A stretch of 23,137 nucleotides of DNA from an uncultured Eggerthellaceae bacterium (lineage in GTDB: Bacteria > Actinomycetota > Coriobacteriia > Coriobacteriales > Eggerthellaceae). The stretch is from the NCBI GenBank assembly GCA_910584145.1, contig CAJTXX010000037.1, positions 1-23,137 on the forward strand, in the 5' to 3' direction. Below the pieces are notes generated by a model. The model was not told the DNA's origin, did not search any database, and saw only the letters and a list, made by a program, of their open reading frames with translations. Both the position numbers and the translations under genes were made by a program. Each line of letters opens with the position of its first letter. Position 1 is the stretch's first letter. This document shows, piece by piece, positions 15,412-23,137 of the stretch.

Positions 15412-16779
15412 CTAGTCCGCCATATCCAAACGGATCTCGCTCGTCATGCCCGGGTCGATCGGCTGCGCCTTCGACAGCGGCCCCGCGTCGGGCACAGCGC
15501 GCTCTAGGTCGGGCGCTTGCTGCTCGGCGCTGAGCATCGGCGCGTCGGCAGGCACCTCGCCACCGGCCGCATCGCCCCGTTCCAGGCTCGAATTCACCAC
15601 CGCTGAGGTGAGCATGCGATCAGATTCGAGCGCATCCATGATATCGGGCCATATGTACTGGAACTCGAAGTACTTCTTGCAGTTCTCCTGCGCATAGCGC
15701 GTCGCCTCGCCGGTGGCCACGCGCGCGGCGGCGCGGTACGCCTTCTTGTCGGGGCGCCCGAAGCTGCGCAGCAGCGCGGTCAGCCAGATGCGCCGCCGCA
15801 GCCCCTTCTCCAGGAATGGCCCCGGATACGGTTTCAGCGAATGCGGCGTTATCTTCTGGAGGTCTATCAGCGAGTTGCTGTATTCCATCTTGTCGTGCTC
15901 GTACATCCAACGGAAGATATCCTGCCGGAAGCGGTTGCCCTCGCTCTTGCTCGGCGGGGGCAGATGGCGCACGTGCCATTGGTTGTCGAACCAGATATCG
16001 CTGCCGTACATGCGCAGGTTCAGCATATAATCGAGGTCTTCGCCGCGCGGTATCCACGGGTCGAACGACAGCCGCTTGAACGCCTCTTTGTGCACCGCGA
16101 GGCACCCGCCGCACACATGGTTGCTGCGGCTGATGCGCGGGCCTTGCATGGCGCTGCGTATCCATTCGTTGAACACGCGGCCCTGCTGCCAGAAGCGGTT
16201 GTACCACTTGTCTTCCCATTTCGACAGGAAGCTGCCCTGGTCGTTCAGGTAATAGCCTGTTTTCGCCAGGATGGGGATGCCCTTCTTCGTCAGCTTGCCC
16301 AAGCCGTACATGGCTTTGCGCAGGAAGGCGGGGTCGTCGATGACCTCGTCGTCGTCGATGAACACGGCGGCGTCGAAGCCGAGCGTGTCGGCTAGCACCA
16401 GACCGAAGTTGCGCACAGCACCGTAGCCGCGCAGGCCTATCTGGGTGGTCACGCCGTCGATGCCCAGCTGGTCCATGCGCTGGCGCACGAGGCCGAGCTC
16501 CACCGCACCAGCCACGATGACGTTCAGCGCGGGGAACTGCGCGACGACGCGATGCACCTTCACCATCGCCTCGCCCTCTATGGCGTGATCAGCCGCCACC
16601 AGCAGCAGCACCACGCCCAGCCCCTCCACGTTCTGAAGCGATTCGAGGCAGCGCGCCAGCTCGCCGGGTTCGTTGATGTCGGTGGTGTGATCGTAATTGG
16701 CCACGATGCCCTTCGCCTCGCTGCGGCGACGGCTGGCGGTTATGAACGTCGGCACGATGACGACTGGGTTCAGTTTCAT
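15412..16779 (-). CDS. GT-A type glycosyltransferase (family 2-like)
   Basis: A cytosolic or membrane-associated glycosyltransferase of 455 residues, likely acting in cell-surface polysaccharide or glycoprotein synthesis. The N-terminus NPVVIVPTFIT (4-14) is the first strand of a GT-A fold. AAVFIDDDEVIDDPAF (138-152) carries the DXD-type metal and nucleotide-sugar motif. SNHVCGGCLAVHKEAF (219-234) with PWIPRGEDLDYMLNLR (241-256) is the usual acceptor-side region, where the ED pair supplies the catalytic base. No transmembrane helix is evident. The last 50 residues are Pro/Ala/Ser-rich and disordered. I chose ATG 16779 (MKLNPVVIV) with AGAGAAG upstream; ATG 16815 would start almost at the predicted transcription start. 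Sugar and acceptor unknown. Confidence 0.88.
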   Translation of the reverse strand: MKLNPVVIVPTFITASRRRSEAKGIVANYDHTTDINEPGELARCLESLQNVEGLGVVLLLVAADHAIEGEAMVKVHRVVAQFPALNVIVAGAVELGLVRQRMDQLGIDGVTTQIGLRGYGAVRNFGLVLADTLGFDAAVFIDDDEVIDDPAFLRKAMYGLGKLTKKGIPILAKTGYYLNDQGSFLSKWEDKWYNRFWQQGRVFNEWIRSAMQGPRISRSNHVCGGCLAVHKEAFKRLSFDPWIPRGEDLDYMLNLRMYGSDIWFDNQWHVRHLPPPSKSEGNRFRQDIFRWMYEHDKMEYSNSLIDLQKITPHSLKPYPGPFLEKGLRRRIWLTALLRSFGRPDKKAYRAAARVATGEATRYAQENCKKYFEFQYIWPDIMDALESDRMLTSAVVNSSLERGDAAGGEVPADAPMLSAEQQAPDLERAVPDAGPLSKAQPIDPGMTSEIRLDMAD

Positions 16780-16819
16780 GCGCTTCTCTCTAGCGTCGGC
16801 TTGCAGAGCGTACATCGCA

Positions 16820-16825
16820 ATTGTA
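16820..16825 (-). promoter_or_regulatory. Candidate glycosyltransferase promoter, -10 TACAAT
   Basis: TACAAT on the minus strand matches the -10 consensus at five of six positions, 41 bases before the chosen start. The -35 position (16843-16848, TAGAGC) is weak. Transcription would begin near 16813. Confidence 0.35.
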
Positions 16826-16876
16826 CCCCAGCGCTCCTGCGTGCTCTAGCCATCCGCCCCCTCGACCGGAAAGCGA

Positions 16877-17043
16877 CTCCTTTTTGGGATTTTTTTACCC
16901 TAATGCGAACGAAAAGGGCTCGATCGGCCTCTTGTCGTATCGCCGCTTTTGCATTCGCCCAGTTCAGGGCACCGCTCCGTTTTGGGAAAAGCGCGAAAAG
17001 GGCTGGATCGTTCGCATTAGGGTAAAGAATCCCCAAAAAGGAG
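16877..17043. repeat. MITE-like element with 36-base terminal inverted repeats
   Basis: Arms 16877-16912 and 17008-17043 match as reverse complements at 33 of 36 positions, ending CTCCTTTTTGGG outward and CCCTAATGCGAACGA inward. The 95-base interior starts and ends with a near-identical 17-base direct repeat (CGAAAAGGGCTCGATCG at 16910 and CGAAAAGGGCTGGATCG at 16994). The element is AT-richer than its surroundings and lies between the glycosyltransferase promoter and the end of the surface operon. Open frames cross it on both strands, giving mirrored peptides, but I regard it as non-coding. No target-site duplication is clear. Confidence 0.7.
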
Positions 17044-17162
17044 CGGAAAACGCATCCCCGAGCGATGCGACCCGCTTCGAGCGGGCTCCGGCCTAGAGCA
17101 GCGAAGGCCGCGCGGCCTTGCGCAAGAGAACGGCCCCGCACGACGAGCAAGCCGGATGCGAG

Positions 17163-17201
17163 GAAGAGCCAGCGAGCGTCCTTCCTGCTCGCTGGCTCTT
17201 C
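17163..17201 (-). terminator. Stem-loop downstream of the large adhesin gene
   Basis: GAAGAGCCAGCGAGC (17163-17177) pairs perfectly with 17187-17201 over 15 bases around a 9-base loop, about 45 bases after the adhesin stop. No long U-run follows (CTTCCTC), so it may be a partial terminator or an mRNA 3'-end stabiliser. Confidence 0.55.
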
Positions 17202-17244
17202 TGGTGTCGCGCCTGCCTGCTCGCCTTGCAGCGGGTGAGGCCGG

Positions 17245-20200
17245 CTACTCCTCCTCGGCCTTCCTCTTGCGGCGAGCGGCGGCGAGGTAGAGCACGCCTG
17301 CGGCGCCGCACGCGATGGCGGTGAGGCCAAGGGCAGCTGCTGCTTGGGCATCCCCTGTCTTGGCGAGCGCTTGCAGGCGGCGCACCACGCGCGAGGCGGT
17401 GTCATTCGGGCCCGGGTATGCCTGGGGCGCGAACCTCACCACCACGGTGGCGTCCTCGTTCGAGGTCACCGTGAGCTGGGAGGTCGTCTGGGCGCGCGTG
17501 CGGGTGCCGCGACTGTCGGTGATGCTCACCGATACCGGCTGGTACCCCACCTCGGGACGCAGGGTGAACGAAGCGGCCTGCCCGGCGCGCACGCGCACAT
17601 CTCCTGACGGGCTTATGGTGCCGTGCCCCTCGCTCACCGCGTGTATGGTGATGGTGCGCCCATCGGGGATGATGGGGGTGTCCGGGTCGTCGGGCCCATC
17701 GGGCTTGTCGGGGTCGTCCGGGCCATCCGGCTCGTCGGGGCCTTTGGGCGGATCGTAGGCGAATGTCGCCTGCACATGCGTATCCTCGGTGACGCTCGGG
17801 TACAAGAAGCTGCCCCAGATGCGCTCAGGCGAGCTCGCCGCGCGGGCATCGCTCGCGCGGCCGAGGGCGCCGAGGTATTCGACACCCGCCACGGTGAGCG
17901 AAGTGAGCTTGTAGTCGGATGCGCGCTCGCTGCCCTCGACCGGCAGCACCGACACTGTGATCGCGTCGCCGTAGGGCACCTTGTCGGCCGGCGCCGCGGT
18001 GAGCTCCCAGCCGCATTCCTCAGGCGTGAGGTTCTGCCCATAGGTGATATCGAGGTCGACATGCTCGATGAACGTGCCGTGCTCGAAGTAAGCGCGGACG
18101 ACGATATCGGCATCGCCCGCGGTGATGGTGAGGCGGTGCCCCAGCACCGACACCTCCTGCGGAGCACCCGCGCCATAGGATATCGTCACACAGCGCAGCG
18201 TCGAGTTCGCACCCGGCATGAACACCACCGTGGCGCGCTCGCCGGGCGCGAGGGAGACGACCGGGTCGCCCGCCGCATCCACCGCATCAGACCCCTCGAT
18301 GGCAACCGTGCCCTCACCGGTATACTGCGCCATGTCGCGGCCCACCTTAGCGGTGAGGGTGACCTTATCAGGCTCGGGCACGCTCGGCCCATCGGGCCCT
18401 TCGCCCGCCTTGCCGAAAATCACCACGAGCACATATGCCGCATCTCCGAGATAGGGAAGCTCTATCGTGCCGCCCGAAGAGGCGACGCCGGGGAGCTTTC
18501 CGCTCGCATCCTTGCCGGCAGTCTCGTCGTAGAGCTTGACCGAGGTGATGCGGCACCCCTCGGCAGGCGTGAGGGCGAACGCAGCCGCAGGGGCCCCTTT
18601 CGCCACCTGCGCGAAGGCCGGGGCCACCTCGCCCGGGCCCGCAGAGACTGCCCGGATGAGCGTGTTGCCCGCATCGGGCACCGGGGGCGTATAACCGCCC
18701 GTCTCGTAGAACACCACCCGCACGCGCGCGTCGGAGCGCACCGCATAGCTTTGCGAAACGGGGGTCGCATGCGCGCCTTCTATGCCGCCTATCGACGGGA
18801 CGCTGCCTTGGCTGTCGGCCCGTTCGGCCAGATCGCCCTCCACCACCTCGAAGCGCGCAGCATACCCGCCGTACGGGATGGCGGTGAGCGAGAGCGTGCC
18901 ATCGTGGTCCATGAGCACACGGGCGGGCGCGGCTCCGATCAGCTGGCCGTTGCGGGCAGCGGTGACGACGCCGCCTTGGCCGCCGCCTTCCGTCACCTGC
19001 TCGATAGCCACCTCGTGCTGCATGGCAGGCACCGGGTCATCAGGGTAGATGTACTCGCCGCCACCGGGGTTCTCGGGGTCGCGCTCGCACGCATCGAAGG
19101 CGACCGTGAGCTCTACCTTCGACGCCTCTGCGGGCACCTCTACATATAAGTAGGGCTTGAGGATGGTGCCCGCAGGAGCGGTAGCGCCACTCGGCAAGGG
19201 CAGCTCGCGCAGGTCGAGCGCGCGCTCCTGACGCACCCCGGCCCCGTCGGTCCAGCTCATCTTCGCCCACACCGCATACGACCCGGCGCACGGGCGCACC
19301 TCGAAGCGCTTCTGCTCCCCCGCGCCCACGACCGCGCGCACCGGCACGATGGCCCCGCCGACAGCTCCGTAGGTGCCGGCCTCATGCAGACGCTCTATGC
19401 GCGTCGTTATGAGGGTGCGCTCGGGAGCCACCGGGTCGGTCGAGCCGGCAGCGTCGCAGAAGGTGGCCTCTATCCGCGCATCTGCGCGCACCTGCGCTAT
19501 CGCGTAGGTGAGGTTCGCAGCCACATCTTCCGTCACATCGGCGCCGTTGAGCGTCACTTTCAGCAGCCGGCAGCCCTCGTCAGGCACGAGCGTCACCATG
19601 AACGGCGCGCCCGGCGCCACCTGGATCTGCCCCGCAGGATGCGCCATGCCAGGGCCCGTGGACGACACCGTGACCCGATAGGGCTCCTCTGTCACCTGAG
19701 AGCCCGGGCTCTCCTTGAACGTGACCGCAACGGACATGTCGGCGCGCACGCTCAAGAGCGTGAGCGTATAGGTGCCGCCCGGCTGGCGCACGAGCTGCGC
19801 CGGCTTGCCGTTCACGAGCACCTCGTCGGGCGCGAACCCGGCATCTGGCACCACAGTGAACGTGATGTCCTCCCCCGTGCGCACGAGGAATTCGCCCGCG
19901 GGCGATATGACGCCGCCCGGCCCGGCCCACGCGCTCACCACATGCGTCGCGAGCGGGTCGCGCGGCCCGTCGGGCTCATCGGGGTCGGGCACGCCCGGGT
20001 CGGGGTCGACAGGCTCGGTGGGGCTCCCCACATGCTTGAAGTACGCCGTCAGGAAGAGCTCGTCTCCCGAGGCGGGCCGGTAAACCTCCAGATCGGCGAA
20101 GTTCGCGCCGAGCGATACGTGCTCGGTCGCCGAGGTGACGCGCGGGTTCTGCGCACCATCGGGCGCAGTGCCCAAGGTGGCGAAATCGAACGCGTACCCC

Positions 20201-21414
20201 GCATCGGGGATGAACGTATAGCGCACCGAGGTGCCGATGGGGTATGCCGCCGCATCGTCTGCCGGAGCCACGCGCCCGCCGGGCACGCTCGCCTCGCCCC
20301 AGCCGTCGATGCCATGCGGCATGCCCGCCTGACTCGTCACGGATACGAGGTCATCGTCGCCACCCGGCGGCGGGAACACCACCGCGAACACGCCGAGGGC
20401 CTCCACGCCCGATTCGTCTTCGCCGGGCACGCCCACGCGCGCCACCTTCCAGCCGCCTTCGTCAACCTCTACCTTCGCATCGGGCTCCGATACCTCGACC
20501 ACGCGCCCTTCCTGTATGGACAGCACCCGCACAGGCCAGCCTTCCTCGACGCTCTGATCATGCAGGCGGATGGCGAGCTTCACCTTCGGCGGGGTTAGGA
20601 ACACCGGCTTCTCAGGCGTGGCGCTCTCCGATACGAGGGATACGCTCGCGGCAGCGTCCATCACTTCGCCGCGGGCATACGGGTAGAGTTCCGCGCGCCC
20701 CTCGGGCCCGAGGTCTGACACGACGAGCTCGCTGTCCCACAGGCGCAGCGCCGTCACATCCACCACCGTAGGCTCGCTTGCCGCCTGCGCGTCAGCTTCG
20801 CGCTTGTCCCCCTTGCCGTTCGTGATCGTGCCGTAGATGTATTCGTTGCCGCAGAACACGTCTATCTCGTTCACGACGCTCTGCCCGAGGGCGTCTTTCA
20901 CCGTGAGCACATACTTATAGAGGGTGTCTATCTGGTAGGTGTCGCTTTTGAGGTCGTAGGTCATGCGCATACCCGCACCCGCCGGCGCCGCCGTGGTGAC
21001 GCGAGCCATCCGGTAGGGGCTGTCGGCCGGCTCGGGGGCATAGGTCTTAGTGGCGGTGTCATACACGAGGCGCGTCCATGCGTACTCGTAGGGAAGGCCG
21101 TCTGCCGCCCCCTTGATGTGCGAGCCACCCTCGGCCTCGGTCGTGAGGTAGCGGTCGGCGTCGGTGAGCGCATCGGGCGAGCGGAACACGATGCGCGCTG
21201 GCGTCGTCTCGGCAGCGAGGCTGCCCTTGACGGCGATGTTGACGTCGGTGCCGAGCTGCATGCCCTGCGACCCCTCCGAGCGCGGAGCGGTGCCGACATC
21301 GGTGCCGTACGGGTCGCTCGCCTGCGCTATCGCTGGGCACATCCCGAGCACCAGGCACGCCGCGAGGAGGACGGCTGCCACCTTGCGCGCTATCGTCGTA
21401 TACGTGTTCCCCAT
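17245..21414 (-). CDS. Large multi-repeat cell-wall adhesin with LAKTG sortase motif (1389 aa)
   Basis: Secreted and probably wall-linked. The signal peptide is residues 1-32 (MGNTYTTIARKVAAVLLAAC to AIAQA). A globular N-terminal region (about 35-440) has no family I recognise. Then come about eight beta-rich modules of 75-105 residues (about 491-566, 580-652, 670-773, 800-903, 919-1000, 1017-1110, 1117-1218, 1254-1329), most opening with a glycine-rich phrase like GPGGVISPAGEF and closing with SVAVTF, RVRVVF or HVQATF; these resemble divergent InlB B-repeats. Pro/Asp-rich hinges (PDEPDGP type) lie near 467-485 and 1223-1250. The C-terminus has LAKTG (1350-1354), a hydrophobic helix and RRKRK, a variant sortase signal. 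The ATG at 21414 gives a normal signal peptide with a purine-rich ribosome site. An in-frame ATG at 21528 overlaps the previous stop by ATGA but would add 38 odd residues. Confidence 0.9.
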   Translation of the reverse strand: MGNTYTTIARKVAAVLLAACLVLGMCPAIAQASDPYGTDVGTAPRSEGSQGMQLGTDVNIAVKGSLAAETTPARIVFRSPDALTDADRYLTTEAEGGSHIKGAADGLPYEYAWTRLVYDTATKTYAPEPADSPYRMARVTTAAPAGAGMRMTYDLKSDTYQIDTLYKYVLTVKDALGQSVVNEIDVFCGNEYIYGTITNGKGDKREADAQAASEPTVVDVTALRLWDSELVVSDLGPEGRAELYPYARGEVMDAAASVSLVSESATPEKPVFLTPPKVKLAIRLHDQSVEEGWPVRVLSIQEGRVVEVSEPDAKVEVDEGGWKVARVGVPGEDESGVEALGVFAVVFPPPGGDDDLVSVTSQAGMPHGIDGWGEASVPGGRVAPADDAAAYPIGTSVRYTFIPDAGYAFDFATLGTAPDGAQNPRVTSATEHVSLGANFADLEVYRPASGDELFLTAYFKHVGSPTEPVDPDPGVPDPDEPDGPRDPLATHVVSAWAGPGGVISPAGEFLVRTGEDITFTVVPDAGFAPDEVLVNGKPAQLVRQPGGTYTLTLLSVRADMSVAVTFKESPGSQVTEEPYRVTVSSTGPGMAHPAGQIQVAPGAPFMVTLVPDEGCRLLKVTLNGADVTEDVAANLTYAIAQVRADARIEATFCDAAGSTDPVAPERTLITTRIERLHEAGTYGAVGGAIVPVRAVVGAGEQKRFEVRPCAGSYAVWAKMSWTDGAGVRQERALDLRELPLPSGATAPAGTILKPYLYVEVPAEASKVELTVAFDACERDPENPGGGEYIYPDDPVPAMQHEVAIEQVTEGGGQGGVVTAARNGQLIGAAPARVLMDHDGTLSLTAIPYGGYAARFEVVEGDLAERADSQGSVPSIGGIEGAHATPVSQSYAVRSDARVRVVFYETGGYTPPVPDAGNTLIRAVSAGPGEVAPAFAQVAKGAPAAAFALTPAEGCRITSVKLYDETAGKDASGKLPGVASSGGTIELPYLGDAAYVLVVIFGKAGEGPDGPSVPEPDKVTLTAKVGRDMAQYTGEGTVAIEGSDAVDAAGDPVVSLAPGERATVVFMPGANSTLRCVTISYGAGAPQEVSVLGHRLTITAGDADIVVRAYFEHGTFIEHVDLDITYGQNLTPEECGWELTAAPADKVPYGDAITVSVLPVEGSERASDYKLTSLTVAGVEYLGALGRASDARAASSPERIWGSFLYPSVTEDTHVQATFAYDPPKGPDEPDGPDDPDKPDGPDDPDTPIIPDGRTITIHAVSEGHGTISPSGDVRVRAGQAASFTLRPEVGYQPVSVSITDSRGTRTRAQTTSQLTVTSNEDATVVVRFAPQAYPGPNDTASRVVRRLQALAKTGDAQAAAALGLTAIACGAAGVLYLAAARRKRKAEEE

Positions 21415-21524
21415 GATGAGCTTCTTTCCCTTATGTCCCTTCACAGCGCGCCGCGTCGCGCGCTCTGCCCTGTCTTGTGCGCCCGCCTGCGAGAGGTGCT
21501 CGCAGGTGCTGCACGCGCTGCCGC

Positions 21525-22268
21525 TCATGCGGCTACGGCTATCGCCACTTTGGCGGCGGCTTGACCCACTTGCTCTTCGGTTGCCGGGTCGTATGCAGTA
21601 AAGAGCGCCGTGGCCGGGTAGGTGCCGGCCTTGAGCTCCACATCGAGCACGTCTTGCTGTATGTGGAAGTTCGGCTCGATGAGCTCGGTGGCGTAGACCT
21701 GCTCGCCGGTGTCGTCGAGCGTGATGGCTACGCGCATGAGGTAGCGGTTGCCCGGCACGTTCTCTATGCGCAGTTCCGCCGGGCTCGCCCCATCGGCGAG
21801 CTGGATGGTGCTCGCGATGGAGATGTTGAACATACCCTCGTCCACCACGCGGTCGAGCTCGGCTTGTATCTCTTCGGCCGTCTTGCCCTCAAGCTGGCCC
21901 GCCGTTCCCTCACGCGCGCTCTTGGCAGGCTGCCAGGTGAGCGCGAGCACGAGGGCTGTTACGAGGCAGGCGAGGATGAGGAGGAGCACGAGGATGACAG
22001 GCCAGCGGCGGCGTTTCTTCTCAGGTGGCATCTGGAGGTGCCTCGCCTGAGCCATCTGCGCCGCTGCCGCCTGCACGGCGGCCACCTGTTGGGCATGCGC
22101 CCACGCGTCAGCCGTGCCCGGGAACGCCCCCGGCGTGCCGGGAGGCGCCCCTTGGGAGCCCCGCATGCCAGCAACCGCGGGGCTTCCCATGCCATACGAG
22201 CGGACCGTAGCTCCTGGTGCGCCCGTGCGAGCTTGGGCGTGCGTTGCCTGTGCGTCCGGTCCTGCCAT
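21525..22268 (-). CDS. Membrane-anchored protein with extracellular Ig-like domain, surface-operon partner (247 aa)
   Basis: A cytosolic N-terminal region rich in Ala/Gly/Pro/Gln (1-80) is followed by a basic stop signal (EKKRRRW), a transmembrane helix at about 89-112 (PVILVLLLILACLVTALVLAL) and an outer domain at about 145-245. The outer part is a beta-sandwich-like sequence: ISIASTIQLADG, LRIENVPGNRYLMRVAITL, DDTGEQVYATELIEPNFHI, LDVELKAGTYPATALFTAYD. I recall closely similar domains in Firmicutes and coriobacterial genes beside small secreted surface proteins, but cannot name the family with certainty. GAGGAGAGGGGAAG before the ATG is a good ribosome site. It starts 32 bases after the upstream gene. 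It may help display or anchor the two secreted neighbours. Confidence 0.82.
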   Translation of the reverse strand: MAGPDAQATHAQARTGAPGATVRSYGMGSPAVAGMRGSQGAPPGTPGAFPGTADAWAHAQQVAAVQAAAAQMAQARHLQMPPEKKRRRWPVILVLLLILACLVTALVLALTWQPAKSAREGTAGQLEGKTAEEIQAELDRVVDEGMFNISIASTIQLADGASPAELRIENVPGNRYLMRVAITLDDTGEQVYATELIEPNFHIQQDVLDVELKAGTYPATALFTAYDPATEEQVGQAAAKVAIAVAA

Positions 22269-22300
22269 CCTGCGCTTCCCCTCTCCTCGCTTGCTGTCCG

Positions 22301-23101
22301 CTAGTTGCCCTGAGCGGTGGATGCCGCGCCCACGGTGTAGATGATCTTGAACGCCTCGTCAGCCTTCACCGGATCGGGATCTTGCGGGTTGTCCTTGTCG
22401 CCCAGCAGCACCGAGTCGTCGTTGACGTTCTTGAGCGCCGAGTTCTTGCCCTCGATGAGCAGGCCCATGATGGCGGGGATGTCGTCAGACACCTTGCGAT
22501 CGACGATCCAGCCCGGCTCCTGCTTGGTGGTGACCGCATCGAACAGGCGCACGGCGTTATTGCCGCCCGACTTGTCACCTTCGTTCACGAGGTACTGCGT
22601 GGTGTTGTTCACCGCAGCAGCCGGCGTGAGCGTGAGCGCGAGGTCGCCCACTTTGTTCGGGCCGCCCGTAGTCGCAGTGCCATCCGCCGCTATCGCATCC
22701 ACGAGCTCCCACTGGCCGTTGGAGTTGTCGGTGACCTCGATGCCCTTGATGGCGATGGGGTAGGTCGAGTAGTTCTCGATGCGGTAGCCCGTGATGCCGT
22801 TGGTGGCGAGGAGCGCGCCGGAGGCGTCCTGGTGCTTCATACCCGCGCTCGGGTGCATGATGTCAGTACCCGCCGCATCAGCCACGATGGTGATGTTGAG
22901 CGGCACGGCCACATTGATGTTGGTGACGACCGTCGCGATCTTCACATCGGTGGCCACCGTGTCGTTGTGCTTCTTCACGTACTCTTGCTGGTCGCCCACA
23001 GCCGTACCGTACTCATCTGCCGCGAATGCCGGGATGGCGCACCCAGCTGCCAGCGTTGCGGAGAGGGCTATCGCACCCAATACCTTGCTCGTCTTCTTCA
23101 T
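22301..23101 (-). CDS. Secreted surface protein, possibly TasA/WxL-like fibre subunit (266 aa)
   Basis: Starts ATG 23101 behind a strong AAGGAGG. The signal peptide is residues 1-27 (MKKTSKVLGAIALSATLAAG to CAIPAFA, cut before ADEYG); Cys21 in LAAGC is a weak lipobox, so a lipoprotein is a less likely option. The mature part is beta-rich: ATVVTNINVAVPLNITIVAD (57-76), GYRIENYSTYPIAIKGIEV, a middle linker, then IPAIMGLLIEG and a final AFKIIYTVGA. A VPL(N/K)ITI strand, an IENYS-type phrase and a closing KIIYTV strand recall small secreted fibre or WxL-like proteins in Gram-positive bacteria; that likeness is from memory and weak. It is the first gene of the surface operon visible here; its promoter lies beyond the right edge. 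Confidence 0.8.
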   Translation of the reverse strand: MKKTSKVLGAIALSATLAAGCAIPAFAADEYGTAVGDQQEYVKKHNDTVATDVKIATVVTNINVAVPLNITIVADAAGTDIMHPSAGMKHQDASGALLATNGITGYRIENYSTYPIAIKGIEVTDNSNGQWELVDAIAADGTATTGGPNKVGDLALTLTPAAAVNNTTQYLVNEGDKSGGNNAVRLFDAVTTKQEPGWIVDRKVSDDIPAIMGLLIEGKNSALKNVNDDSVLLGDKDNPQDPDPVKADEAFKIIYTVGAASTAQGN

Positions 23102-23137
23102 GGCTTTATCCTCCTTGTATCCGAAGCCATTTGCCGT

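Noticed and set aside
16776..17405. 209-codon minus-strand open frame across the MITE-like element
   Set aside because: Overlaps the end of the adhesin gene and the inverted-repeat element; the similar peptides on both strands come from the inverted repeat, not from coding selection.
17650..17760. Short tandem repeat in plus-strand DNA, possible CRISPR-like array
   Set aside because: It encodes the Pro/Asp-rich hinge of the adhesin (PDxPDGP units); there are no spacers.
22990..23101. Lipoprotein signal (LAAGC) in the small secreted protein
   Set aside because: The residue at -3 is Ala and a better signal peptidase I site (AFA before ADE) follows; kept only as a minor alternative.

Overview
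The window is a high-GC bacterial chromosomal segment. Its style fits an anaerobic gut actinobacterium of class Coriobacteriia, probably the Eggerthella/Gordonibacter/Adlercreutzia group. The reasons are the GC-rich codon usage, BspA-like leucine-rich-repeat and InlB-type repeat surface proteins, a variant sortase motif (LAKTG), a membrane Ser/Thr kinase, and four ParB-type parS sites. The placement is inferred from style, not from a database match. All but one of the genes are on the minus strand; the exception is the kinase.

Layout. (1) 1-3397, minus: a large secreted BspA-like LRR / Ig-like / InlB-repeat protein that runs off the left edge. Its frame is broken at a run of nine G (2841-2849). 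The downstream frame is then open for about 2.8 kb with no stop, which suggests a phase-variable contingency locus, a recent pseudogene or a sequencing error. (2) 3786-8073, minus: a tight operon, serS - membrane protein - cyanophycin-synthetase-N-like protein - PLP aminotransferase, with gaps of 2 to 3 bases or ATGA overlaps. It carries a perfect 35-base inverted repeat inside one coding sequence and a related half-copy in the next. (3) 8454-10781, plus: a membrane Ser/Thr kinase with about 200 residues between the beta-3 lysine and the helix-C glutamate. (4) 10890-10976: a convergent intergenic region holding two parS sites in a 27-base inverted repeat. (5) 10989-16779, minus: a pyridoxine-type kinase, two small membrane proteins, a LytS-like histidine kinase, a TSUP (TauE/SafE) permease whose cytosolic-type linker encodes two more parS sites, and a glycosyltransferase. 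(6) 16877-17043: a MITE-like element with 36-base terminal inverted repeats. (7) 17245-23101, minus: a three-gene surface operon made of a small secreted protein, a membrane-anchored Ig-like protein and a 1389-residue multi-repeat cell-wall adhesin.

Four parS sites within 4 kb, together with serS (origin-proximal in several Gram-positive genomes), suggest the region lies near the replication origin. The two ends carry cell-surface genes; the middle is housekeeping (serS, vitamin B6 salvage, amino-acid metabolism) plus signalling. No tRNA, rRNA, CRISPR array or transposase gene was seen.
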